Made by a program: the position numbers and the translations under genes. From Planctomycetota bacterium (GTDB taxonomy: Bacteria > Planctomycetota > Brocadiia > SM23-32 > JAKLEA01): DNA of 33,680 nt. How positions within the stretch are numbered: position 1 is the stretch's first letter; every line of letters begins with the position of its first letter. Of the stretch, positions 17,447 to 24,716 are shown one piece after another. The stretch is from the NCBI GenBank assembly GCA_022711755.1, contig JAKLEA010000037.1, forward strand, positions 1-33,680, written 5' to 3'. The notes beneath the pieces are model-generated. The model was not told where the DNA came from and ran no database searches. It worked only from the letters and a program-made list of their open reading frames with translations.

Positions 17447-18382
17447 TCAATGAACGTCAATGCCCCGGACCATGAAGAAAAGATGCTCCATCGTGGGCAG
17501 AATGCCCTCCATGTATTCTTCAACCGCCCGGACGCTGCCCGGCAGAGCGTAGACCAGCATCTCGCCGGCGACGCCCGCCACGCTGCGGCTTAGAAGCGCG
17601 CGGGGATTCGACGCGGAGGTTTTCATCCGGATGGCTTCCATGATGCCGGGTATGGTCTTATCACACGCCGCCATGACCGTCTCCGGCGTGATGTCCCGGG
17701 GGCCGACTCCGGTGCCGCCCGTGATGAACAGCGCGTCAACGCCGCCCGCCCTCGCCTCCTCAATCGCCGCGCGCAACCGCGCTGAATCATCCGGCAGAAC
17801 CGCTGCGCTTATCTGAGCGTGCCACCGTCTCGGTTGGAAGAACTCATCGAGAATCGCCCTCAGACGGGGGCCGCTCCGATCCTCCGCCACCCCGGCGGCC
17901 ACTCTGTCGCTGGACGTTATGATCCTAACCTGCAGCGCGCGCGGCTCATGGCGTCCGGCGTCCCCGGCGTGTATTCTGCCCGGACTCCGCACCCGGCAGA
18001 AAACGCCCTCCTTCGGCATTACGCACCGCCCGAGTTCCTTGAATATCCCGCATTCGGACCCGTGGCAGGACTTCCCGATCTGGGTCGCCTCAAGAACAAC
18101 GTCCCCGATTATGATCCTGTCCAGGGGGGCGATGCGATCCGTGTCCAGCCCGCGAATGGTCAGGTTCTCGGCAAACTCCCCGTAGCCGATTTCGCGGGAC
18201 ATTTCTTTTGCGAAGCTTTCGATCCGCTCAACCGCCAGCAGGCTGACCTGCCGATGCCAGCGCCCGGCGTGGGCGTCGCCCGCTATCCCGCGCTCGTCAA
18301 CAAACGCCTCCGGCACAGGAATTTTCGGCGTCCCCTTGCCTTTTGACACGTTGACTGCGACAAGCTCGAACCTGTTACACAT
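17447..18382 (-). CDS. mog: MOSC domain - MogA/MoaB fusion (molybdenum cofactor biosynthesis)
   Basis: A 311-residue two-domain protein. Residues 1-~145 are a MOSC domain (GIAGDAHAGRWHRQVSLL, FAENLTI, GKSCHGSECGIF with the conserved Cys). Residues ~150-311 are a MoCF_biosynth domain (RIITSSDRVAAG, FITGGTGVGPRDITPE, LPGSVRAVEEYMEGILP), the molybdopterin adenylyltransferase fold. The second half should adenylate molybdopterin before MoeA inserts the metal; MOSC domains handle sulfur or cofactor. The fusion is known in other bacteria. The ATG at 18382 overlaps the moaC stop by 8 bases. Confidence 0.92.
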   Translation of the reverse strand: MCNRFELVAVNVSKGKGTPKIPVPEAFVDERGIAGDAHAGRWHRQVSLLAVERIESFAKEMSREIGYGEFAENLTIRGLDTDRIAPLDRIIIGDVVLEATQIGKSCHGSECGIFKELGRCVMPKEGVFCRVRSPGRIHAGDAGRHEPRALQVRIITSSDRVAAGVAEDRSGPRLRAILDEFFQPRRWHAQISAAVLPDDSARLRAAIEEARAGGVDALFITGGTGVGPRDITPETVMAACDKTIPGIMEAIRMKTSASNPRALLSRSVAGVAGEMLVYALPGSVRAVEEYMEGILPTMEHLFFMVRGIDVH

Positions 18383-18827
18383 CGCTCTTTTCCTTGGACA
18401 CAAGCCGGACGTCGCTGATGCGCATTTTCTTGTCCACGGCCTTGCACATGTCGTAGACCGTAAGCAGCGCGACACTCGCGGCGGTCAGAGCTTCCATCTC
18501 AACCCCTGTTCGTCCGACGCAGGAAACCCGACTCTCGACATCAACGCCCCGTTCCGTCAGACGGCAGACCACCTCGATGTGATCCAGCGCAAGCGGATGA
18601 CAGAGGGGTATCAGCTCGCCCGTCTTCTTGGCCGCCTGAATTCCCGCCAGTTGCGCCACGGCCAGCGCGTCGCCCTTCTTCAACTCATTTCCCGCCAGCA
18701 GCCGTCTGGTTTCCGCCGCAAGCGCGATCCGACCGCGCGCGACGGCGGTCCGCCGCTGAGGCGGCTTGCCGCCCACATCAACCATCCTGGCCCTGCCGGC
18801 GTCGTCAACATGGGTCAGGCGTTTCAT
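18375..18827 (-). CDS. moaC: Cyclic pyranopterin monophosphate synthase MoaC
   Basis: A 150-residue MoaC of normal length, the second step of cofactor synthesis, which converts the MoaA product to cPMP. Signature segments are all present: THVDDAGRARMVDVGGK, GIQAAKKTGELIPLCHPL, GVEMEALTAASVALLTVYDM and CKAVDKKMRI. The ATG comes one base after the moaA stop, with a strong GGAGG six bases ahead. Gene order moaA-moaC-mog matches the pathway order. Confidence 0.96.
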   Translation of the reverse strand: MKRLTHVDDAGRARMVDVGGKPPQRRTAVARGRIALAAETRRLLAGNELKKGDALAVAQLAGIQAAKKTGELIPLCHPLALDHIEVVCRLTERGVDVESRVSCVGRTGVEMEALTAASVALLTVYDMCKAVDKKMRISDVRLVSKEKSDV

Positions 18828-18828
18828 G

Positions 18829-19620
18829 TCAGCCTCCGATCCTGAACATCTGGTGCTCGCGGCATGCGCCGCCCGATTCCGGTTTATTTGCCACTGCCGA
18901 CTTCAGTGCCTGTTCAGCGCCAAGCTCCCGAACGCTGAAAACCATGTCCGAGAACAGGCACGGCATCACCCGCCCGTCGCACGTGAGCCTCAGCCGGTTG
19001 CACAGCGGGCAATCCCCTCCCCGTCCGCCGATGACGGGAAAGAACTCGCCCGAACGCCGGTCCATGCGCCGGATGTAGCGCGCCTCAAGCCCCTGCTCCA
19101 GGGCGAAGATCGCCACCTCGCGCGCATCCGACTCATCCTTATCGAAGTCCACGACGCAGTTGAGCTTGACCGGCTCCAGCCCCGCTGACTTCGCGGCGGC
19201 AATGCCCGCAAGAGTTCTGGCAAGCTCTCCGCCCGTATCGCGGCGATATCGCTCAGGATTCACAGTGTCCAGATGGACGTTCACCCTTCCAAGCCCGGCG
19301 CGCGCAAGGTCCGCCGCAAATTTCTCCAGCAATTGTCCGTTCGTCGTCATTGCCAGGTCCGCAATGCCTGAAATCCTCGAGAGCATCCCGACAAGCTCGA
19401 CGATGCCCGGCCTCAGGAGCGGCTCGCCCCCTGTAAGCCTGACTTTGATGAAACCATACTCCGCAGCCGCCCTGACAACATCCCGAATTTCCTCGAAGGA
19501 AAGCATCGGATCAGTGCGCGGAGCGGAATCATCAGGCTTGCAATACGGGCAGCGCAGCGTGCATCGGTCGGTAACCGAAACGCGCAGGTATTCGATTTTT
19601 CTCCCGAATCTGTCTATCAC
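18829..19620 (-). CDS. moaA: GTP 3',8-cyclase MoaA, short form
   Basis: A 263-residue radical-SAM protein. The first cluster motif is CTLRCPYC after YLRVSVTD, the SAM-binding LTGGEPLLR is intact, the second cluster has CPLCNRLRLTCDGRVMPC, and it ends in the functional tail FRIGG. It should turn GTP into 3',8-cyclo-dihydro-GTP. MoaA proteins are usually 320-340 residues. Here about 60 are missing between RYIRRMD and FFPVIGG, the stretch that normally includes the GPAxxY loop. Arginines next to the second cluster are retained. The GTG start overlaps the moeA stop as GTGA. Either a compact active MoaA or a variant with changed substrate handling. Confidence 0.88.
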   Translation of the reverse strand: MIDRFGRKIEYLRVSVTDRCTLRCPYCKPDDSAPRTDPMLSFEEIRDVVRAAAEYGFIKVRLTGGEPLLRPGIVELVGMLSRISGIADLAMTTNGQLLEKFAADLARAGLGRVNVHLDTVNPERYRRDTGGELARTLAGIAAAKSAGLEPVKLNCVVDFDKDESDAREVAIFALEQGLEARYIRRMDRRSGEFFPVIGGRGGDCPLCNRLRLTCDGRVMPCLFSDMVFSVRELGAEQALKSAVANKPESGGACREHQMFRIGG

Positions 19621-20825
19621 GCGACGCCTCCCGGCAGCGGTTGGAAATCCATCACCGCGCCCTCGGCAGCAGACGTCAAACCTATCGGGACCATGAGCAG
19701 CCCCTCAGCGCGGGTGAGGGCCAGCAGATGCGCGGACCCATGGGACGGTAGAGCAACCGCCCTCCCCTGTGAATCAAGACATGCTGGAACAAACTCAAGG
19801 CGATCTCCGCGACGGCGCGCAAACGGCGCGGCCAGAACTGCCGACCTTACCGGCGGCATGAACTCCGCGCCGGTCAGTTTTCCAGCAGCCCTGAGCGCAA
19901 GAACGTGGAACATGATGAAAACCGATACCGGATTGCCCGGCAGTCCGAACACCGCGCGCCCGCCGACCGTTGCGAAGAGCGCCGGGCGTCCCGGCTTGAC
20001 CGACAATCCAGCGAAATGAACCCGGGCGTTCAGTTGCGCGAGAGCCGACGGAACCATGTCGAAAAGGCCCACCGACACGCCGCCCGAGAGCAACACCATG
20101 TCCGCCTCCGCCAGAGCGCTCCTCAGCGCCTCTCGCGTAACGTCAAGATCGTCCGCCACTATGGACTCGGCGCAGACCTCAAAACCAAAACTCGCCGCAA
20201 GGGACGATATGAGCGGGCCGTTGCTGTTCATAATCCGGCCCGGCCTGATCTGTGCCGGATCGTCGGCAAGCTCGTTGCCGGTAGTCAGGACGGCAATTCT
20301 CGGACGCCGCGCCACTTTGATCTCCGTTACCCCGCAACCGATCAGATTCGCCAGGTCCAGCGGACGCAAAACTTTCCCGGCCGGAAGGAACTCGGCTCCC
20401 CGGCGGATGTCCTCGCCCAGCGCGCACACGTTCGACTGCCCGCGCCGGCGGAAGCGAACGCTGTCCCCCTCAACATCAGCGTCCTCCTGCATTACAACCT
20501 CGACTTCGCCGGGCGGAACCGGTGCGCCGGTCATCACGCGCAAAGTCTCACCCCGCCCCAACGGAGCGGCGGGCGGCGGTTGTCCGGCTGCAATTGTTCC
20601 AATAATGCGAAAACCCGCGCTGTCATCACCGACGGAGACTGCGTATCCGTCCATCGCCGACTTGTTGAAGGGGGGAAGATCAAGCGTGGAAATCGCGGGA
20701 GACGCCAGAACACGTCCCAGCCCGCTCCGGACAGGAATCGTCTCGGAAGGCAATCGTGCGTCGGCAATGGCGCAGTCAATGAGCCTGCATGCCTCTGCAT
20801 AAGATACCGGTCCGGATTCCTTCAT
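19617..20825 (-). CDS. moeA: Molybdopterin molybdenumtransferase MoeA
   Basis: A 402-residue MoeA that inserts molybdate (or tungstate) into adenylated molybdopterin. It has PPFNKSAMDGYAV, MTGAPVPPG, ALGEDIRRGAEF, LTTGNEL, NSNGPLISSL, LLSGGVSVGLFDMV and GLPGNPVSVFIMF in the usual order, and full length. The ATG at 20825 overlaps the stop of the MobB-ModE gene as ATGA; the open frame upstream of it is just the other gene read in a different frame. Only one moeA copy is visible, so a separate tungsten-specific paralogue cannot be judged here. Confidence 0.96.
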   Translation of the reverse strand: MKESGPVSYAEACRLIDCAIADARLPSETIPVRSGLGRVLASPAISTLDLPPFNKSAMDGYAVSVGDDSAGFRIIGTIAAGQPPPAAPLGRGETLRVMTGAPVPPGEVEVVMQEDADVEGDSVRFRRRGQSNVCALGEDIRRGAEFLPAGKVLRPLDLANLIGCGVTEIKVARRPRIAVLTTGNELADDPAQIRPGRIMNSNGPLISSLAASFGFEVCAESIVADDLDVTREALRSALAEADMVLLSGGVSVGLFDMVPSALAQLNARVHFAGLSVKPGRPALFATVGGRAVFGLPGNPVSVFIMFHVLALRAAGKLTGAEFMPPVRSAVLAAPFARRRGDRLEFVPACLDSQGRAVALPSHGSAHLLALTRAEGLLMVPIGLTSAAEGAVMDFQPLPGGVA

Positions 20826-21625
20826 CGCGCCTTGACCTCGTCCGCCAGCGCCGCGAACCTCGCGTCGGCGAAAGCCATCGTTTCTTCGTTCAACCGCCGA
20901 AATATCTCCAGCCAGCGCGCGCCCTCCTCGGAGAGGGCCGAGCCGCCGCCTTGGTAACCACCCGGCCTTGTGCGCAACAGCGGGGAACCAAGCCGCGATT
21001 CGGCGCCCTTGACAAGTTCCCACGCGCGCCTGTAACTCATCCCGCAGGACAGCGCCGCCGCCTTGAGCGTGCCCGTCTGTTCGATTGCGCCGAGCAGCCG
21101 TTCAAGCCCGGGGCCGAAGAAGGGCGCGCTCCCAACCTCAAGCCAGAGCTTGCTTCGCACGCGCGGGCGGCGTCCGCAGAGATATCTCTGCTGATCGCCC
21201 AGCGCCGCGACCACGCGCCTACGCAATGTTGCGTCGGGCAGGTGTTCGCGCAGGACAGGCTGCCACTGGCGCGGGCCGTTCCTGCCGTCCAGCAGGATGT
21301 TCGCCCGGGCGCGCAGTTCATCGGCATCCTTGCGCGGATTCTCAGCAGGTTCGGTAGATTCCAGAAAAATCCTCAACTCGCCGCGCCCGGCTCTGGCCCA
21401 TGCATTGGACTCGACAATAATGTGCTCTCTGGCCCCGGACTCGGCCTCAATGAAAGTTTCAAGCTCCTCTGCCTTCCTGAAGTAGTTCTGCGGATGTCCC
21501 TCCTTTGCAGGCCCGTGCCCCAGCTTGGCGTTGACGCATTTCGGAAGGATTTCGCGCAAGCAGCCGGACAGGTGCGTCTTGCCGACGCCGCGCCCCGCCC
21601 CGCAGATTACCCAGATCAGCGCCAT
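20822..21625 (-). CDS. MobB-like P-loop domain fused to a ModE DNA-binding domain
   Basis: A 267-residue fusion. The N-terminus has a Walker A motif (CGAGRGVGKTH) and a MobB-like layout, the GTP-binding helper of the guanine dinucleotide step. From about residue 155 it is a ModE-type winged helix: LWLEVGSAPFFGPGLERLL, GTLKAAALSCGMSYRRAW, and PGGYQGGGSALSEEG. The ModE molybdate-binding (Mop) domains are absent. This suggests a regulator in which the P-loop part, rather than free molybdate, is the sensor. The ATG at 21625 overlaps the previous stop as TGATG, and the gene overlaps moeA by 4 bases. I know of no standard family with this architecture, though relatives may exist. Confidence 0.82.
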   Translation of the reverse strand: MALIWVICGAGRGVGKTHLSGCLREILPKCVNAKLGHGPAKEGHPQNYFRKAEELETFIEAESGAREHIIVESNAWARAGRGELRIFLESTEPAENPRKDADELRARANILLDGRNGPRQWQPVLREHLPDATLRRRVVAALGDQQRYLCGRRPRVRSKLWLEVGSAPFFGPGLERLLGAIEQTGTLKAAALSCGMSYRRAWELVKGAESRLGSPLLRTRPGGYQGGGSALSEEGARWLEIFRRLNEETMAFADARFAALADEVKAR

Positions 21626-21918
21626 CAGAAGCACCCCCATTCGCAAGCCCGCACCTTGATCTGAAACAGGTCAAGCAGCGGGCGAAGCTTCCGGGGGGAC
21701 ACCCCCAGACGGGATGCGACCGCCTTCCCCGTCTGGCAGGCCAGCCGCCCGCCGACTCGAAGCTCCCTTTCCCCGCACTCGCTCTTCGGCGGATCGCCGT
21801 CAATGACGATGACGTCGCCCTGCCCGTCTGAAGCCGCCGAAATCGGCAACCTCTCGCGGGTAATCAGGTCGCGCAATCGTTCGAGCCACGCTTCAGGAAC
21901 AATCAGAACGGCCGCCAC
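21625..21918 (-). CDS. Small cysteine-containing protein, unknown function
   Basis: A 97-residue protein between mobA and the MobB-ModE gene. The C-terminal half reads LACQTGKAVASRLGVSPRKL, then LFQIKVRACEWGCF at the very end. This is a helix-turn-helix-like segment flanked by three Cys residues and resembles small domains found beside molybdenum regulators in anaerobes, from memory only. I place the start at the GTG at 21918, nine bases after GGAGG. It overlaps mobA by 26 bases and touches the next ATG, so it is translationally coupled. It might bind DNA, metal or the fusion protein next door. Confidence 0.6.
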   Translation of the reverse strand: MAAVLIVPEAWLERLRDLITRERLPISAASDGQGDVIVIDGDPPKSECGERELRVGGRLACQTGKAVASRLGVSPRKLRPLLDLFQIKVRACEWGCF

Positions 21919-22528
21919 ATTCAGGAACCTCCGACCCGCGCCATGCAGCCATGTCCGCCGGCGCGTTGATGTTGTGGAAAATGGACGCGTCATCGAAATT
22001 CACAGCAGCGGCGCCCAATTCCAGCCACAACTCACAGACTCCCCGCTGCCCCGCGTCAAGGGCGGCGGACACTTTCGGCAAGAGAGCGTTATGCGCGATT
22101 GCGCATAACGGCTCCCAAAAAAAAGCCCCCCTTCTCGCCGCTACAAGGGGCGCGTTCAAGGGGTCGTAAGCCTCAGCCAGACGGGCCACCATTTCTCCAC
22201 AAGCGCCAGGCATGTCGCACGGCAGGAAGATCACTCCGACGTCGCGACCTGCGAAGTATGCAAGCGCAGCCTCTATGCCGCCTAATGGTCCGGCGCCGGA
22301 CCGCAGATCCTGAACTACAGTCAGTCCGAATCTGGAATACAACGCCGGATCATTGGCCGATATGATCGTCTCCTCAGGTTCAATCGCCCGGACGGCGGCC
22401 AGCGCCTTGTCCATCATCGTAGCGCCGTCCGGAAGCGGCAGCAGACCCTTGGGCATCCCGCCGTAGCGCGTCGCTTTACCGCCAGCCAGAATCGCCGCCG
22501 CCAGCCTTCGCGCCTTTGACTGCATCAT
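21893..22528 (-). CDS. mobA: Molybdenum cofactor guanylyltransferase MobA
   Basis: A 211-residue nucleotidyltransferase that attaches GMP to Mo-molybdopterin to give the MGD form used by formate dehydrogenase. Features: AAILAGGKATRYGGMPKGLL (nucleotide-binding loop with the conserved Lys), the GAGPLGGIEAAL segment, and FLPCDMP with the metal-binding Asp. Length is normal. Its ATG overlaps the stop of the receiver gene as ATGA. It is clearly MobA rather than the CTP-using MocA type, in keeping with a bis-MGD dehydrogenase. Confidence 0.93.
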   Translation of the reverse strand: MMQSKARRLAAAILAGGKATRYGGMPKGLLPLPDGATMMDKALAAVRAIEPEETIISANDPALYSRFGLTVVQDLRSGAGPLGGIEAALAYFAGRDVGVIFLPCDMPGACGEMVARLAEAYDPLNAPLVAARRGAFFWEPLCAIAHNALLPKVSAALDAGQRGVCELWLELGAAAVNFDDASIFHNINAPADMAAWRGSEVPECGGRSDCS

Positions 22529-22911
22529 TTCTTCCCAGCCTTGCTCAACAGCCTCTGGACGGTCTTCACAAGGTCGTCGGGCTTCATCGGTTTCTCGACC
22601 AGTTCGCTGACCGGCAGCGTCGTCGTATCGAACACAGCCGACGCCGCGTCTGCGATGGACGAAAGCATGATTATCGGCAGGCCCGGCTTCTCCTGCGACA
22701 GTTTCACCGCAAACTTGAAGCCGGAATCCGCCTCCTCCATCATCACATCAAGGATGATCAGGTCGGGAACCTTAGCCGCAATGGCCGCCTTCCCCTCCTT
22801 GACTCCTGAAGCCCACCGCACCGCATAGCCTTTCTCCTCAAGAACCATCCGACAGTAATCGCCAACGTCCTTGTCGTCGTCAATGACGAGTATGTTTGCG
22901 CATTCCGCCAT
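22525..22911 (-). CDS. Single-domain response regulator (receiver)
   Basis: A 128-residue CheY-like protein with no output domain: acidic pair in ILVIDDDKD (Asp11, Asp12), phosphoacceptor Asp55 in LIILDVMME, Ser in IIMLSS, and Lys in LVEKPMKP. The ATG at 22911 is preferred over one at 22923, which would leave no room for the AAAGGA ribosome site. It sits between the diaphorase and mobA genes, 16 bases and a 4-base overlap away, so it is part of the operon. No kinase is adjacent; the FHA-GAF kinase at 10215-11825 is the only candidate in the window. Confidence 0.88.
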   Translation of the reverse strand: MAECANILVIDDDKDVGDYCRMVLEEKGYAVRWASGVKEGKAAIAAKVPDLIILDVMMEEADSGFKFAVKLSQEKPGLPIIMLSSIADAASAVFDTTTLPVSELVEKPMKPDDLVKTVQRLLSKAGKK

Positions 22912-22927
22912 TTTTTGTCCCATCCTT

Positions 22928-24709
22928 TCAGGCTCTGGCCGCCAAAACGGGGGCCGTCTTCGCGCCGCCGCCGGAAACCATTGCCTCAAATTCCCCGCGG
23001 AACTTGCTGATCATCGCCGCTATCGGGATTGCGTAGGCGTCCCCGCCCGGGCAAAGGGTAGCGCCCCTGATTGTCCCGCACAGGGAGACGACTTGATCAA
23101 CGTCATTAACCGTGCCCTTCCCTGCAACAATCCGCTTCAACAATTCGCGCATCACGCGCGATCCCTCGCGGCACGGCGTGCATTGCCCGCAAGACTCGTG
23201 GGCGTAGAACGTAATGGCCCGCAGAGCTATGCGCGGAATGCTGGCCGTCCGGTTCATTACGATCACGCCGCCGGAACCCAGCATCGTGCCACGCTTCTGG
23301 CACGCGTCATAATCCAGCGCAAGACCTTCGGCCTCTGCCGCCGTCAGAATGGGGGTAGAAAGACCGCCGACAATGACGGCTTTCATCTCGCCCTCGACCC
23401 CGCCTGCCTCTGCCAGCACATCCGCCAAAGGCGCGCCCAGTGGAAACTCGTAGACCCCGGGGCGACGCACATGTCCGGAAACGCCGAACAATTTCGGACC
23501 GAAGTTGTTCGGCGAGCCGATCTTGCGAAACGCCTCCGAGCCGTGCTGGATTATGTAAGGAACGGTCGCCAGCGTCTCGACGTTGTTGACGACCGTCGGG
23601 CATCCGTAAAGCCCCTCGCTGGCCGGAAACGGCGGTTTCAGGCGTGGATTGCCGCGCTTTCCCTCGAGCGACTCGATGAGCGCGGTCTCCTCCCCGCAGA
23701 CGTATGATCCTGCGCCGCGATGAACAACAATGTCGAAGCTGACGCCGCGTCCAAGTATGTTCTGTCCCAGCTTGCCGGCGGCCCGCGCTTCGGCAATGGC
23801 GCGCTCAAGAATCTCCGCCATTTCGGCAAACTCGCCGCGGATGTAAATGAAACCGAGCTTCGCGCCCACGGCGTAAGCAGAAATTATCATGCCCTCAATC
23901 AGGAGGTGGGGATCGAACTCCAGAATCTGGCGATCCTTGAAAGTCCCCGGCTCTCCCTCGTCGGCATTGCAGATCAGGTAGACCGGCCGCTCGGACTGCT
24001 GGGGCAGGAATCCCCACTTCAATCCTGTCGGGAAACCCGCGCCGCCGCGTCCGCGAAGGTTTGAAGCCTTCACCTCGGCAGTCACTTCAGAGGGAGACTT
24101 TGACAGCGCCTTCTCCAGCGCCGCATAGCCGCCGTCGGCGACGTAACCGGCCAGCGCCGTACCGTTCGGCTTTCCGCGTCTGTGCAGGAGCATGTCGCAC
24201 TTTGTGCCCCAGTTTGCCGTAACCGGCATTTCCGGCATGACTCCCCGCCGCAGGCTCGACAGCAGTTCGTCAACCCGCGCCGGCGTCATCTCCTCATAAT
24301 ACCTGTCATTAACCTGAACGACGGGGCACGTCCCGCAGGCGGCCAGGTCTTCTACTTCGGACAACGTGAACAACCCGTCGGGCGTCGTCTGGCCGACCTC
24401 GATCCCCAGTCGGCGCTTGAGATGCTCAAGCGTCTCCTCGGCCCCGGCCAGCATGGCCGGAATATTGGTGTCAACCTGGAGATGGAAACGCCCCACCGGC
24501 TCAAGATTGAACATGGTGTAAAAACTTGCCAGGCCCCTGACGCGGGACAACGATACGCGGAACATCTTCGCGATCTCGGCCAGAACTTCCTGAGACAGCC
24601 AGCCCCCGTTGGCGGCCTGCGCCGCATAAAGGGCCGGCATCAAGGCTGATTCAGCCCTGGGGTAAAGCCCGGCTGTCTTTTCGATCCGACTGCGCAAATC
24701 GGCGTCCAT
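22928..24709 (-). CDS. nuoEF: NuoE-NuoF fusion, diaphorase subunit of formate dehydrogenase
   Basis: A 593-residue fusion. Residues ~1-150 are NuoE-like (thioredoxin-fold), the rest NuoF-like with the FMN/NADH site: GRGGAGFPTGLKW (~220), CNADEGEPGTFKDR, GAGSYVCGEETALIESLEG, and the C-terminal [4Fe-4S] motif SCGQCTPCREG plus a later Cys in RGATLCPGG. It should pass electrons between NAD(H) and the iron-sulfur chain of the dehydrogenase. The NuoE [2Fe-2S] ligands are mostly gone: the expected Cys positions are Asp80, Ala85, Asp121 and Cys125, although the spacing (x4, x3) is kept. The ATG at 24709 lies 7 bases after the fdhA stop; an upstream start would overlap fdhA by ~90 bases. Confidence 0.93.
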   Translation of the reverse strand: MDADLRSRIEKTAGLYPRAESALMPALYAAQAANGGWLSQEVLAEIAKMFRVSLSRVRGLASFYTMFNLEPVGRFHLQVDTNIPAMLAGAEETLEHLKRRLGIEVGQTTPDGLFTLSEVEDLAACGTCPVVQVNDRYYEEMTPARVDELLSSLRRGVMPEMPVTANWGTKCDMLLHRRGKPNGTALAGYVADGGYAALEKALSKSPSEVTAEVKASNLRGRGGAGFPTGLKWGFLPQQSERPVYLICNADEGEPGTFKDRQILEFDPHLLIEGMIISAYAVGAKLGFIYIRGEFAEMAEILERAIAEARAAGKLGQNILGRGVSFDIVVHRGAGSYVCGEETALIESLEGKRGNPRLKPPFPASEGLYGCPTVVNNVETLATVPYIIQHGSEAFRKIGSPNNFGPKLFGVSGHVRRPGVYEFPLGAPLADVLAEAGGVEGEMKAVIVGGLSTPILTAAEAEGLALDYDACQKRGTMLGSGGVIVMNRTASIPRIALRAITFYAHESCGQCTPCREGSRVMRELLKRIVAGKGTVNDVDQVVSLCGTIRGATLCPGGDAYAIPIAAMISKFRGEFEAMVSGGGAKTAPVLAARA

Positions 24710-24716
24710 CTGCTTT

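Noticed and set aside
19905..20957. 350-residue plus-strand open frame opposite moeA
   Set aside because: It is antisense to moeA and the start of the MobB-ModE gene, both with clear family motifs; the frame is a by-product of high GC and its protein is Arg/His-rich without any recognisable domain.
22871..23707. 278-residue plus-strand open frame opposite the NuoF region
   Set aside because: Antisense to well-conserved NuoF motifs; no ribosome site and no family features.
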